Notes under the pieces: generated by a model
What the model was told of the DNA's origin: nothing
The model's input: the letters and a program-made list of their open reading frames with translations, nothing else
The model's database searches: none
Part shown: in pieces, positions 1-13,300 of the stretch
Layout of the letters: each line of letters begins with the position of its first letter
Position numbering within the stretch: position 1 is the stretch's first letter
Made by a program: the position numbers and the translations under genes
Assembly: GCA_019744775.1 (NCBI GenBank)
Contig: JAIETZ010000004.1
Span: 186,001 to 250,000, forward strand
Direction: 5' to 3'
DNA from: Candidatus Obscuribacterales bacterium
GTDB lineage: Bacteria; Cyanobacteriota; Vampirovibrionia; Obscuribacterales; Obscuribacteraceae
DNA length: 64,000 nucleotides

Positions 1-31
1 GACGCCCTCTTAGCAATTAGATTCGCCGACC

Positions 32-985
32 CTACGCTCTTGGGTGGGATTGACTGTAGATTTTCCGCAGTCTGTCCATACTCACGTGCGTGTAGATCTG
101 GGTGGTGCTAATAGACGAGTGACCCAGGAGATCCTGAACCACGCGGAGATCGGCTCCACCTTCCAGCAAATGTGTGGCGAATGTGTGTCTTAGTGTGTGT
201 GGTGTAATTGTCTTGTTAATACCTGCCTTGCGGGCGTACTTCAAGACAATTCTGTGCACTGAACGTGTCGACAGCGGTGTCGATTCACGGCTAATAAAGA
301 GCGGATCTTTACCTTCCGGAAGACGTCCACCAGCCAAACGAGACCAGTGCTCATTGAGGTAACGACGCAACCACTCGTTGGCGCTTTCATTCAAAAGCAC
401 AACGCGTTCGCGGCTACCCTTGCCGAAGCAACGAATTTCCATGGTTTCCGGGTTGTATTCAGCAACCGTCAAACCGCAGAGTTCGCTTACTCGCATGCCT
501 GTAGCATAAAGTGTTTCCATAATTGCTCTGTCGCGAACACCCAAAGATGAGTTGTCCGGTTGAGAGAGAAGATTCTTCACCTCTTCGCGATCCAAGCAAG
601 CCGGCAAGCGACGAGCAAGTTTCGGTCCACGAAGTGGCTTCGATGGATCTTCAGTAATCAATTGCTCGCGGCGCAAGAAACGGCAAAAGCTTCTAATAGC
701 CGAAATCTTACGGGCAACTGTCGGGCGGCTGTACTGATCAGTAATGTCTCTGATGTAGGTTCTCAGCGCTTCCGCTTCCAACCAACCTGAACTATTACCG
801 CTCGTACCGGCCATCAATGTACCTTCAACCTGAGGAACTTGTCCCTCCGGTTGTCCTGAGGAGTTAATCAACTGCCTCAGATCATTTATATATGCGCGAA
901 TTGTGTGCGATGAATAATTACGTTCTGCTTCAAGGTAGCCCGCAAATTGATCGAGCCACACCAGTGCCCCTGGTTGGTAAGTCAC
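32..985 (-). CDS. xerC: Tyrosine recombinase, XerC/XerD family
   Basis: A 317-aa site-specific recombinase, by family most likely one half of the Xer system that resolves chromosome dimers at dif. All catalytic residues are visible: Arg165 (ATGMRVSEL), Lys189 (GKGSRER), His263/Arg266 (HTLRH), His289 (LLGHSS) and the nucleophile Tyr298 (TQIYTHV). The N-terminal SAM-like DNA-binding domain is present (about residues 8-110). It carries an unusual Gly/Ser/Gln-rich stretch at about residues 42-68 that most XerC/XerD proteins lack. The start is GTG, preceded by GAGGG at a good distance. It diverges from the giant gene at 1370. XerC and XerD cannot be told apart firmly from sequence alone. An integrase of a mobile element is less likely, because the length and the XerC-like N-terminus fit the housekeeping family. 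Confidence 0.9.
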   Translation of the reverse strand: MTYQPGALVWLDQFAGYLEAERNYSSHTIRAYINDLRQLINSSGQPEGQVPQVEGTLMAGTSGNSSGWLEAEALRTYIRDITDQYSRPTVARKISAIRSFCRFLRREQLITEDPSKPLRGPKLARRLPACLDREEVKNLLSQPDNSSLGVRDRAIMETLYATGMRVSELCGLTVAEYNPETMEIRCFGKGSRERVVLLNESANEWLRRYLNEHWSRLAGGRLPEGKDPLFISRESTPLSTRSVHRIVLKYARKAGINKTITPHTLRHTFATHLLEGGADLRVVQDLLGHSSISTTQIYTHVSMDRLRKIYSQSHPRA

Positions 986-1262
986 GATCGCCCTCTTTCT
1001 TTCTAGTCTAGTAAATATTAAAAATGTGTAACGGAACGAAGTTAATTATAAGCATCTTATGATCGCTGTAAAGCCCCTTGGCATCATATTTTGAGACATT
1101 TCTTTGAAAGCCTCACAGGGCGATCATTTCGAGATATTCCACTTTTTCGGACGCTCTAGCCTGTTGATATCCAACTGCTCATTAATTTCGATCTCTCGAA
1201 ATCCAGACAAAGCAAAATCCAGGTAAACTGCGCCGAACTCTCCATTTTGTTACGATGGAATC

Positions 1263-1291
1263 TTGTCAAGAAGTCATTACTCATAGACAAT
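1263..1291 (+). promoter_or_regulatory. Candidate promoter of the giant secreted gene
   Basis: TTGTCA (1263-1268), 17 bases, then GACAAT (1286-1291). This resembles a sigma-70-type -35/-10 pair (5/6 and 4/6 matches) and would give a leader of about 70 bases. Confidence 0.4.
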
Positions 1292-1316
1292 ATTGTTATG
1301 GTATGTCGTGTGTAGG

Positions 1317-1339
1317 CTGGCAAGGCATTTGGTTGCCAG
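1317..1339 (+). promoter_or_regulatory. Leader hairpin and Shine-Dalgarno of the giant gene
   Basis: Perfect 7-bp stem CTGGCAA/TTGCCAG with a 9-base loop, 30 bases before the ATG at 1370. AGGAG follows at 1359-1363, six bases before the start, and fixes that start. The hairpin may stabilise or regulate the leader; no known riboswitch class was recognised. Confidence 0.4.
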
Positions 1340-1369
1340 ATCCTGCCTGGAATCCCCTAGGAGTGATTC

Positions 1370-4300
1370 ATGATCCAGTTCAGAAAGAAGCTGGCATTAC
1401 TTTGCGCATTCGGTTTCTTATTTGTACACCTGCAAGGAAGTGTTGCCTTAGCGCAGGAGTCGACATCAAGCGTTCCAGATTCTCACAGTTGTGACTCGGC
1501 AACATGCGTGAATGGCACGAATCCAGCAACGGCAACTATTGTCGAATCTGCCTCACACTCAACACCAATTAACTTGGACCTCAGCTCGACCCAGCAAACG
1601 GTTGCGCTGCCAACAACAGCCACATTTTTGCCTTTCAACCTATCTGTTACCGACGGAAGTTCTCTACCTATTCAGCCTGGTGCTTTGCTAACTCCAGCAC
1701 AATTTATTGCTGCCTTCCAGATTCTATCGGGAGGCACGCAAGAACTACTGCTTGGGATAAATGGTAATGCTGTCGGTGGCAGCTTTGCCATTAATGAGAC
1801 CCTAAGCCAGCCGCTGGGCAACCTGGTGGTTCCGCAGGGTGTAACAGCCATTCATGACTTTGGCGTAGCATCCGAACTAAATCTTGCCGGCATTCTAAGC
1901 AATGCTGGAACTTTCTACGCAGTGTCCAGCAACATGGCGGTCAACAGTGCCGCAATCAGCAGCTCCAGTATTATCAACCAGCAGGGCGCGCTTATCACTT
2001 CGGTCCTGCCCACAGCTGGATTGCCTGGATACAGCAACTTGCTCTCATCCCTGAATCTCAACGTGAGCGCAATACAGGAGATACTAAATCACGGCACGAT
2101 TAGCTCCTCAGCCAATCTTTTGATGTCAGCCGGCGGGTCGATAGCGAACACCGGTTCCATAACAGCAGCTCAAAATGCCGTCCTCAATGCAGTCATGGGA
2201 AACATAAACAACTCGGGGTTAATTGCAGCATCAACCGGAAATCTCCATTTGTCTGCCGGCGGTTCTATATTGAACACGGCGAACATATTAGCCGGACACA
2301 ACGCCGCACTGATGTCCATTATAGGTAGTATCGCCAACTCCGGACTTGTTGCCGCCGACTCAGGCAATATCAACCTGACTTCAGAGCTAGGCCGGTCACT
2401 TGCTGTAAATAACATTGAAGGCACTCTACGTGCCCTCAATGCTCAGATCAATATTGAGAACATCTTCAATGATGAAGCAAGCATTATTAGCCTGGCAGGC
2501 GGTGACTTGCTTTCTCAGGAATTGAATCTTTCAGCCGGTGCAGGCAAAGTCAATTTGGCAGCAGGCAATGTCAGTGGAGTCGTGAACATCGACGCAGCAT
2601 GCGCCAATTTATCCGTGTCCGGACCAAGTCTGAATCTGGGCAGACTCAACATAACCGGCGACCCAACGTTCTACAATAGTGGCGGTTCTGTGGTGTTGAA
2701 CAATCCGGGTACATTTCAAGTCAATGCAAATCTGGCTGTGGTAGCCAGCCAGGACATAATCATCAATGGACCGTCGGGTGAAGGTATCATCACCAACCCG
2801 GGAGCCGGTCAGGCAGGAGATGTTTATCTGTTTGCTGGCGCAAACTTCACAGCACCTCTACCACTGCAAAATCTACAGTCAGGCCCGGATTTTGCAACAA
2901 CAATTACTTTACAGGGCGGCTCAACAACCGGCGGAGCCGTCTATGTGCCCGGCGGCATCAGAACCAACGGCGGCATTGTACAAATTGCGGCGTACTCGGG
3001 AAACGGTAGCGGCTCCACCCTCAATCCCGGATCTATCCAGGTAGGTGATGTGAGCACAAAAGGCGGCGGCGTTGCAATGATTTCCGGCGCTACATCGGGA
3101 GTCGGCATCAGCACCGGCAACATCACTACATCTACTGCAAGCGGTCCTAAGAATGGTGGAAACGTCGGCCTTCTTGCCGTGCCATTCACATCGCCTTCGT
3201 TTTCAATTACAAACGCAGTGCCGTCAACTTTCCCTGCCCCATTTGCTCCGACAAGCAGCACTTACAATAGCGCGCTCATTTCAACAGGCAATATCCTCAC
3301 AGCAGGCGGCGGCGGCAATGGCGGCACAGACCTGAGTCCTATTGGGCAAGCCGGTGGCTCAGGCGGAAGCGTAACCATTAGATCAAATGGAACTATAAAC
3401 ACAGGTTTCGTCAGAACCTTCGGCGGCGGAGGCGGAGGCGGTGTCGGTAACAACCCGGGAGGCGTCGGCGGAACAGGTGGAACTGTGCTGTTAGATGCTG
3501 GAGCAGGCTCGGTCAATGTATTGGGCGATATCAACAGCTCGGGAGGAGGAGGCGGCGGCGGTGGATCTTTTAACACAGTTGCACTGATTTACATCGCAGG
3601 TGGTTCCGGCGGCAGCGCCGGAGCGGTCTCGATTTCAAGCAATAGCGTAGTGAGCATTGCTGGAGCGATACTTGCAGCCGGCGGCGGCAACGGCGGCTCT
3701 GGCAAGAGTACTTTCTTATTCGGGCTTGGACAAGCCGGCGGTGGTGGCGGCAGCTACGGCGGTGGAGGCGGTGGCGGCGCGACAGGAGGTGGAGCTCAAG
3801 TACCAGGAGGTGCTGGAGGCGGCGGTCTATATGGTGGTGGCGGCGGCGGCGGTGGCGGAAACGGCACTGTTTCTGCAGGAGGAGGCGGCGGCGGTGGTTT
3901 TGCAGGCGGCGGCGGCGGCGGTGGCGGCGCAGGAGGTTTTCAGGACGCTGGCACAACACCACCTCCTCCTGAAGCAGGTGGCGGTGGTGGTGGTGGCGGT
4001 CTGGGGATAGGCGGCGGTGGCGGTGGCTCCACGGGCGCGAACGGTGCCGCTGGCAGTGGTGGAGGCAGTGGTGGAGACGGATTACCCGGAGGCGGCAACC
4101 TCAGTTCACCAGGTGGAAGCGGCGGACCAGGCGGTGGCGGCTCAGGTGGTGCGGGGACCGTCGGCAATACGGTCATAGTGAACGGCGGAGCTGGCGGCGC
4201 CGGTGGGGGTGCCGGAGCAGGCACTGGGGCAGGCGGCGCCGGAGGAGTCAACTTAGGGGGCAGCATTCCGCTGGGCGGAGGCACACCTGTGCCACCAGTA

Positions 4301-7300
4301 CCGGACACAAACGGTGCTGCAGCCGGCTGGGGTGGCGGCGGACAAGTAACTATTTCAGGACACTCGCTTCATGTTGGACAATCAAACGGCACAGGTTCCA
4401 ATCTCGGGTCAATAAGAGCCGAAGGACCGGGCGGTTTCATTAACATCCAAACAAGTCCCACCGCCAAGGCAGTTTATTTTAACGACGCCAATTACGGCCC
4501 GGGTGCCCAGTTATACGCGTCTCCATTGGGCGGATTTGGAGCAGAAGGTCCAAGTGTTGCCAATCAGATTGTAATAAATGGAAGTGTTATGGGTTCACAA
4601 GTTGCTGCAGGCAGATATGGCGGGCAGGCAGTTAATATACGCTATTCGACCAACTTAACCAGACAAGTGAGCGTGGCCAATTTGCTGACCCCGGCCGAAC
4701 AGATAGCTGTTGTGCAAGTCTTAACTGGCGGACTCGCTTCTCAAACTATCGTACTAAGCGACCTGCTCACGCGTTCTGCTATTGGCGGCAATTTTACTAT
4801 AGACAGCAGCCTGATTCCATCAGGAGGGTTCACTAGCTTAAACCTTCCTTCTACAGTAACGGCAAATGTGAATGTACCGACGTTAACTTATGCAGGGCCA
4901 GCCACCATTGATGGATTCGTGAGTTTCAGCTCCGGTGGAGCTCAACTGCATGTTTCAAATGGAAATATAGCAGGTAGCGGAAGAGTAATCGGGTCTTACG
5001 CGCTTAGAATTAGCGCCGGCAATGGCAGCATCGGCGCAAGCGGCAACCCGCTTGGTGTTCAGGCTAGGGTGCTTGGCTTGGACGCAGCTGGAAGCGGCAA
5101 TGTTTTCGCGCTATTTATGGACAACATTCAGCTTGAGCTGCATAACTCTACTGCTGCTGGACAATTTAACTTATATGCACCCCAGACTATAACGTCTTCG
5201 CCGGGTACGTCAATCTCCTCACCAATAGTAATTATTGAATCGGGAGTCGCCATAGGTGAGCAAGGAGCCCCGCTCAATATCAACGGCACGACGCAACTGA
5301 CTGCCAAGGCGGGTCTTTCTGTATACGTCAGAAACATTTCTCCAACTGGAACTACCACACTTGCAGGGGCCAACAACATGTTTGGTCAAGCCATTGTTAA
5401 TAGGGGTACTACTTACAACCTGCAATCGCAAGGAGACATAATAGCTGCCGGTGGCGCAAGCTCGCTTCCCGAAAGTGCCGTAACGGCAGCTTCTGTCGCA
5501 CTAAACTCGACACTTGGCAATGTGGGCAGCAGTACCAAACCTGTTCTTCTTGGGACCGCTTATACAAATTTGACTGCGCAAGCTGCACAATCGGTTTTCG
5601 TAAAGAATCCACTAAACGGCGCAACATCGTTGAGTAGCTCTGTTTTGTCAGATGGCTCCTTGATAACAAACAAGGCAGGCAATACATATTCGTTTGAGTC
5701 CGAAGGAACAATAGCTTCGCTTTCAGTTGGCACACTCGCAGACAACAGCATCTCAGCTCCCCGTGTCATCGTTACTTCCAACAACGGCGATGTCGGCTTA
5801 TCTTACCTGCCCGTGCTTTTGTCCGGACAATCAGGACAAACTACCTTACTTACAGCAAGAGCTCTCAGCGCCGGCGGATCAGTAAATATTCGCGCACTTT
5901 CACCGGGTCTGACAGTCAGCTTACGTGACGTCTTTTCGGGTGGCTTTCCTTTGTATGACAACGGAGCCGGTCAAACATACAGCCTTCAAGCGGCCTCAGA
6001 CATCATTTCGTCTACGGCGGGGGCAGGCAGCACGATCACGGCACCCACCACTGTTCTATACTCACTTGCCGGAAACACTGGCACTGCGGCATCTCCAGTT
6101 ATGTTGAGCGGGACCAGCAACCTTACTGCTCAAGCCAGCCAATCAGTTGTAATACGTGACATAACAAACGGAAATATAACATTGCAAGGAAATGTCGCTG
6201 CTGACGGCACGACTATCACCAACAAAGCGGGCAGCACATACAACTTGCAGACCGTAGGGGACATAGTCTCATCTAATATAGGCACACCGGCAAACAACGC
6301 AATCCTGGCAAGCAGCATAATACTTTATTCCACTACAGGCAATGTCGGCACAGCAGCTTCACCTGTCCTGCTCAATGCTTTGTTTGCTCCGTTAACCGCA
6401 CAAGCTTCATCAACTGGCAAGTCGGTCTTCATCAATAATATCTTAGTGCCACCACCACCGGGGTCATTGCCATTTGATGCAAGCACTACGGTAATTTTAT
6501 CAAATGGCGTGGCTGCAGGCGGAGCAGCCATAACCAATCGAGCCGGCTCAATTTACAACATCCAGGCGGTCGGGCGCATAATCGCCGCTTCACAAACGGT
6601 CGAAATTACAGCACCAGATGTGGTTTTGTATTCTTCAACAAGCGATGTCGGTTCAAGCGCCGCGTCGCCTATTCGTATAAGCAGCCCGAGTAACTTAACA
6701 GCAAAAGCAGCAGGCTCGGTGTTCATCAACAACACAGCTACAGGTCCTGGTACGACCGTGAGTCTTAAGAGCGCCAATTCCGTAGACGGTACTTTAATTG
6801 CAAACTCTGCCGCCGGTCAATTCAATATAGCGGCTCAAGGCAATATAGTCAGCTCAGCTTCAGGTGCCGCAAATGCAATCAGCGCTCCAATCACTATATT
6901 ACATTCAGTTGCCGGCAGTACAGGTACTGCCACAGCGCCGGTGCTGATAAACGGTGCAACAACACTGACTGCACAAGCGAACCAAGATGTGCAGATAAGC
7001 ACTGCCGACATTCTCCAGCCGTTCAGCATCAGTTTCGGCAACGCAGCCGTTCAATCTAGCAGCGGCAACATAATATCAAACAAAGCCGGGAGCCTATACA
7101 GAGTATTTTCAAACAGCGATATTTCGCTTTCGTCCGATCTGTTAGTTGAAGCACCACTTTTTCAGCTGCAGTCACAAAGCGGCAATCTAACAACATTGAA
7201 CATTAGGAACAGCGGTCAGAGTATCGATATGAGCGCTAATTCTGGCAGTATAAGCACCGGCAATATCATCACAGCGGGTATCGGCGGAACAGCCGGTAAT

Positions 7301-10300
7301 ATGGCTGCCGCAGGTGGACCTGGACAGAACGCCGGCAACATAAGCATTAATGCCCTGGCGAACATAAACACAGGCATGCTGCTTGCTTATGGCGGCGGCG
7401 GTGGTGGCGGCACTACCGGCGGTGCGGGCGGCTCCGGCGGCAATGTATTGATTGGCTCAACAGGCGGCTCAGTTATTACAAACGCAATTAACAGCTCTGG
7501 CGGAGGTGGCGGCGGCTCATCTGCTATCGGCTCTGCAGGAGGAGCCGGCGGATCTGCCGGCAATATTACGATATCCGTAAACCATCCTAACAGCGTGGCA
7601 ATCCAAGGATCGGTTCTGGCGGCTGGTGGCGGCAACGGTGGCAGCTCGACAACGGCCTTTGGCGGAGCTGGCGGCGGCGGCAGTTTCGGCGGCGGCGGCG
7701 GTGGTGCGGCCGGTACAAATGCTGGTGGCGGGGGTGGAGGCTATGGCAGCGGAAGCGGGGGCAATTTCTTCACGGCGGGCGGCGGTGGCGGTAGCACTGC
7801 CGGTAATGGCGCTGGTGGTAATGGCATGCCCACTGGCGGCTCAGGTGGCTTCTTTGGCATGGGTGGCGCTGCCGGAAATGCAGTCAGTTCAAACGGTGCA
7901 AATGTTGGCTCACCAGTAGGATCAGGAAACGGCGGCGCTATTTCCATAAGCGCACTTGTAGTTTCAATAACTGGCACTGTAGCCGGACTTGGCGCCGGAA
8001 CTGCTTATTCATCATCAGCATTTACGCAGGATTCTCTGAATGCTCTGGGTGCTGGTGGATCTATAGTGATAGGAACGCCTTCAGGACAGTCCTACTTTGC
8101 TGACGCTAACTATGCAGCCGGTGCTGCTACTTATCTGGCGCCGGCAGGCCGGTTCGTCTCTGTCGGTTCGCTGCAAGCCGATCAACCAATTGTAATTAAC
8201 GGTGTGAGTTTCGCATCTCCTGTAGCTGCAGGATCATTCGATACTGTAGGCAGTATCCTTGAGGGGACTCAGCTGGTTCTGATTACACCAGGATCATTCA
8301 TTACACCGGCTGAACAAATAGCTTTTTTGCAGGTTCTAGGGGGCGGGCCGCAAACACTTTTACTTGGCCAGCCAGCTGCCACAAACACCCCCGGAACAGG
8401 TTTTGCATCAGGCGGTAACTTCAGTATTAACAACCAGAACGTTCCGTCGGGCGATTTTAACAGCTTAACTTTGCCTGCAGGCGTTACAGCACAGGTGAAT
8501 GTTCCAACTCTGACTTACACAGGGCAGGCGACAGTAGACGGCAATATTAACTTCAGTTCTGCAAGCGCCCAGCTCAATGTTGGATCAAGCCTTAACTTAG
8601 GCGGCACGATCAATTTCAATGGCGCCACAAGTGGTGCTGTCCTTGCCGGAAACACAATTTCCGGATCAGGCTCAGTAAGCTCGCTTAGTGGGCTGCTTTC
8701 AATAACTTCGACTGCCGGCAATATCGGCACAAGCCTCACGGCGCTTGCCGTGAGTTCAGGCGCAAGCGGCATTATGCAGCTTAGACTTAACGCAAACGCC
8801 CTGACAAACGCAGCCGGACTCGGCAATGTATACATAAGATCGGCAGACGCAGATTTGAGCGCCACTTTGCCTGCTCTTTTGCTAGCAGGGTCCTCGGCTG
8901 GTTCCGGTCTGCCTGCAGATAATACGACAGGCAATTTTGAAGTGACAGCAACAAGTGGCGGTATCGGCATTTTAGGAGCTGTCAGCGCCACAACCGGTCT
9001 GACACTTTCGGCAAACACAAATCTGACCCAGCAAGCCGGAGGCAGCTTTGCCAGCAAAGGCTTAAGCCTTCTTGCGCGCACTGGCTCTGTGTATATTCAA
9101 TCATTAAGTGTAAATGGTGGCGGCATTTCACTTATGTCCGGTCAGGACGTCATTGTCGCAGGCGGGCTCGCGACAGTGCCCGGTGCTGTGCAAGGCGATC
9201 TCACGCTTGTCGCCGGGGCCAATTTTGTAAACGCCTTTTCAATAAATGGAGCTTCCGCCACAGGTGGCACAATTTTTGTTACCGGACCAATAACTACAAG
9301 CGGCAATAATTTCACAGCAGCGGCTTACACAGGAAGCGGCACCGGCTCTGCGTTTTTACCGGGCACTGTTTCTGTGACAGGAGCCATAAACACAGGTGCT
9401 GTATCAGGCAGCCAAATTAACGGCAACGCAGCTATTATTGCTGCCGGAAGCAGCAGCGCCATTAGCGTTGCCGGCATAACAACATCTTCTGGAGCTGGGT
9501 CCAGCCCGGCAGCAGGCTCAATTCATCTTTTTGCAGCAACACCAGTAATTAACGGCGGCACCGATCTATTTACAAAAGCAGGTGCGATTTCACCAAGACC
9601 GCCATTTGAAGTCAGTGGACTCGTACTTAGTTCAGGTTCTATAACTGCCGGCAATTTGATGGCCGCAGGCGCAGCCGGTCCCTACGACAGCTTTGCCGGC
9701 TCCGGCTCCCCGGGCGGTGCCGGTGGCACAGTAACTATTGGCGCAGGTGGCAATATCAACACCGGATTCATTAGAAGCTTCGGCGGTGGCGGCTGGGGCA
9801 CCTTTCTTGAAAATGGCCTTGCAGGTGGTGCTGGCGGCGCAATTGCAGTCACTTCAACAGGCGGCGCCATAAACATAGCTGGCGACGTGAACGCATCTGG
9901 CGGTGGCGGCGGCGGTGCCGGCGGCAGCCTTCTAACGCCGTATGTCGGCGGCGCCGGCGGTTCCGGAGCTAATGTCACAGTCAGCGGCACTGGCACTGTA
10001 AATATCATAGGTCCGGTGCTCGCAGCAGGCGGCGGCAGCGGCGGCAAAACAATGGACTTTTTCGGTCATGTCAGCGGCGGCGGCGGCAGCTTCGGCGGGC
10101 GGGGCGGCACCGGCGGCGATACCAGTGGCAACGGGCTTGGGCTGGGATTTGCAGACTCAATACCAAATTATGGCGGCGGCGGTGGCGGCTTCGGACTGGG
10201 AGGCAGCGGCACAAGCCTTGTCGAGAACGGCAGTGATGCCGGCGGCGCATCAGCAGGCGCCGTTGTCATAAACGGCAGGCTGGTCGCCATAGGCACAATC

Positions 10301-13300
10301 GGACAGTTGCTAACATCAACCGGCGGCAGCTTTGATCTGGACTCTGTGAATGCGCTTGGAGGCGGCGGCACCGTTATACTCAACTCACAGTTCGGGCAAA
10401 CAACTTACTTCAACGACGCCAACTACGGAGCACTTGCAAATGTCTACCTGGCACCCGGCAGCGGCAGGCTGCAGGCGGGAAGTGGCATCGGCACGCCGAT
10501 TACTGTAAATGGCATTGCAAGCGCATCTCCTGTGAATTTAGGTATATTCGGCGCCGGCGGTGCCACTATAGAAGAATCCGGATCCCCTTTTGTAATATTG
10601 CCCGGCATGTTTATAACGCCGGCCGAGCAGATTGCATACATTCAAGTGGCAGCCGGTGGACCGCAGGCGCTTACTTTAGGAGGCACAGGACCCGGTACAG
10701 GTCGTGCAATCGGCGGCTCTTTCTCAATTCAAACTGAAAACATCCCCACTGGAAATTTTACGAACTTGCGCCTGCCGCCTACAGTTGTGGCTAATGCTAA
10801 CGTGTCGATTCTTACTTATACAGGTTCGGCCCAGATTAGCGGAACGTTGAATCTCAACAACAGTACATCACAACTAAATATAGGCGGCAGCACTTCCGTA
10901 TTAGGGCTGGGCAGCATAACATTCAGTAATAACAGCAGTGGTGCATTAACATCAGGCGGCTCTATCGATCTAAGTGGTCCCGGCATAGGACTTACTGTGA
11001 ACAGCTTCTCCCCGTCCACTCTCGTTTTGGTTTCGGGTGGCGAGATCCGTTCTGTAGCAGCGCTGCTTAATCTAAGCCAGCCGAATGCGCTTGATTTGAC
11101 CGTCATAGCAGGAGTGAACTTGAGCCCGATTCAAGCTGACGGCAGTGTGAGTTTCTCGGCCGGCTCAACCTCAGGCGGGGCAGTACAGGTAAACTCATCA
11201 ATTAGCACTAACGGAGGCAAGCTGGAGATAGCCGCCTACGCTGGCAGCGCCTTGGGTTCGGGATCGGTAAATATTGCAGGAACAATAGATACTAACAACG
11301 GCAATTTGACGATAATATCCGGTGCCGCATCAGGCACAGGAATTTCAACAGGACAGATCATAAGTGCTGGCACGGCGCTTACAGGAAGCGCCGGCAGTGT
11401 CCGACTCCTCACAGCAAGTCCGATCATCGCAAACCCGGGCGCAGCAACAATTGCTAACAGCACAATTAGCCCATCTCCAGTTTTCGCAACAAGCGGACTT
11501 ACCCTGAGTGGTGCCGGAATTTCAACCGGTGGCATACTGGCGGCCGGAGCCGGCGGTGCCGGAGCAACTGCCTCCGCAGGCGAAGCTGGCGGCGCAGGTG
11601 GTGAAATACAAATTCAAAGCGGCGGTTCAATATCTGTTGGTTTCGTTCGTAGCTTCGGAGGCGGCGGCGGTGGCGGTAGCGCAGGTGGTACCGGAGGCAA
11701 CGGTGGCAACATTAATATCACCGCAGTGTCAGGATTTATATTAATCGCAGGAGACATTAACAGCTCAGGAGGAGGCGGCGGCGGCAGTAGCCAAAGCGAT
11801 GTGCCAGGAGGACTGGGTGGCTCAGCTGGTTCGATTACCATCAGCACAAGCTCCGGCGTGGCAATCACCGGTCCCATTCTTGCTGTAGGCGGAGGCAATG
11901 GAGGCTACAATGACTCCGGAAGCACACTGTCAAGCGACTCGGGGGGTGGTGGAGGCGGCGGTTCATTCGGCGGCGGCGGTGGTGGCGCAGCTCATACATC
12001 AAGTGGGGCAGGTGGTGGTGGTGGATTCTATGGCGGCGGTGGTGCCGGCGGCGGAACTTCTAGTGCCACAGTAGGTGGTAGTGGTGCTGGCGGCGGCTAC
12101 GCAGGTGGTGGCGGCGGCGGTGGCGGTAGCACTGGCACAATAGCCGGCAGCGGCGGTGGCGGAGGTGGCGGGTTAGGCAACGGAGGAGGAGGCGGCGGTG
12201 GCGGTTTCTTCGGCGGTGCCGGGGCTGGCGGAGAAGGTGGTGGAGTTTCAGCAGGTAACAACGGTGTTAACGGAAGCAACACTATTAATGGTGGAACCGG
12301 AGCCTTCGGTGGTTCCGGCAATGGCGGTGGCGGTAACGGCAGCTCAGGGCAGGGAGCCTCAGGCGACTTTATCGGCGGGAGGGGCGGCAATGGCGATACT
12401 ACCGGCGGTGGCACACCCAACGGTGGACTCGGGTCCAATGGCGGTGCCGGTTTTGGCGGTAGATTTGGAAGCGGTGGCACATCAGGTGGACTCACATCAG
12501 GAACCAACGGCGCTGAAGCAGGCGCAACCGGTGCAAGCGGAAATTCCGGGGCAATAACCATATCCGGACAAACAATAAGCGTATCAACAGACATAGGAAA
12601 CCTGGACGGTGGCTCCTCCGGCTTCTCACTCTCGAATTATAATGCCGATGCGCTCAACGCCCTTGGAAATAATGGCACTATTGTAATTTCAGCCGGCGCT
12701 TTTGCGCCCATATATTTGCCGGATGCAAACTACGGACTTGGTGCCAATACCTACCCCGCTCAGACAGGAGGATTTTTCTCCACCGGCGGTCTTGCGGCCG
12801 GCACGGGAGCGGGGCAGCCAATAACAATTGGCGGCGTATCCTACGCCTCGCCTGTAGCAGGCGGATCTTTTGGAGGTGAAACAGCCACCATTTTGGAGGA
12901 CGGCGTGTCGGTCACAATTGGTCCCGGCATGTTCATTACGCCGGCAGAACAAATTGCATTCGTGCAGGTAGTCTTAGGCGGAACGCCAGCCTCTCAAACA
13001 CTGATTTTGAGCCAGTCATTGTCTACAAGCAATCCAGGCACAGGTTATGCATCCGGTGGGGACTTCAATATCGACAGTAACAACATTCCGGATGGCGGCT
13101 TTACAAACCTGATCCTGCCGGATCTAGTAATTGCCACTGTGAGTGTGCCACTCACTTATTCAGGATCCGCATCAATTTCGGGAAGCCTAAATTTCAATTC
13201 ACCCGGTGCTCAACTGAATGTAGGCAACGGTCTGACTATCGCGCCAACAGGCATCATCGGAAGCGTCGACTCCCTATCAATAAATTTGGGCACGGACACT

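Larger units (their letters stand above)
986..1369. other. Divergent intergenic region, xerC / giant secreted gene
   Basis: 384 bases without a convincing gene. It holds the leader of the giant gene: a candidate promoter at 1263-1291 and a hairpin at 1317-1339. A further perfect small inverted repeat lies at 1185-1202 (arms ATTTCGA and TCGAAAT, 4-base loop). Its right half also pairs with ATTTCGAGA near 1126. No tRNA or known riboswitch was recognised. Confidence 0.6.

Noticed and set aside
3262-12594. Long proline-rich open frames on the minus strand inside the giant gene
   Set aside because: They are the complement of GGN glycine runs (which read as Pro/Ala codons), lack ribosome sites and have no family resemblance.
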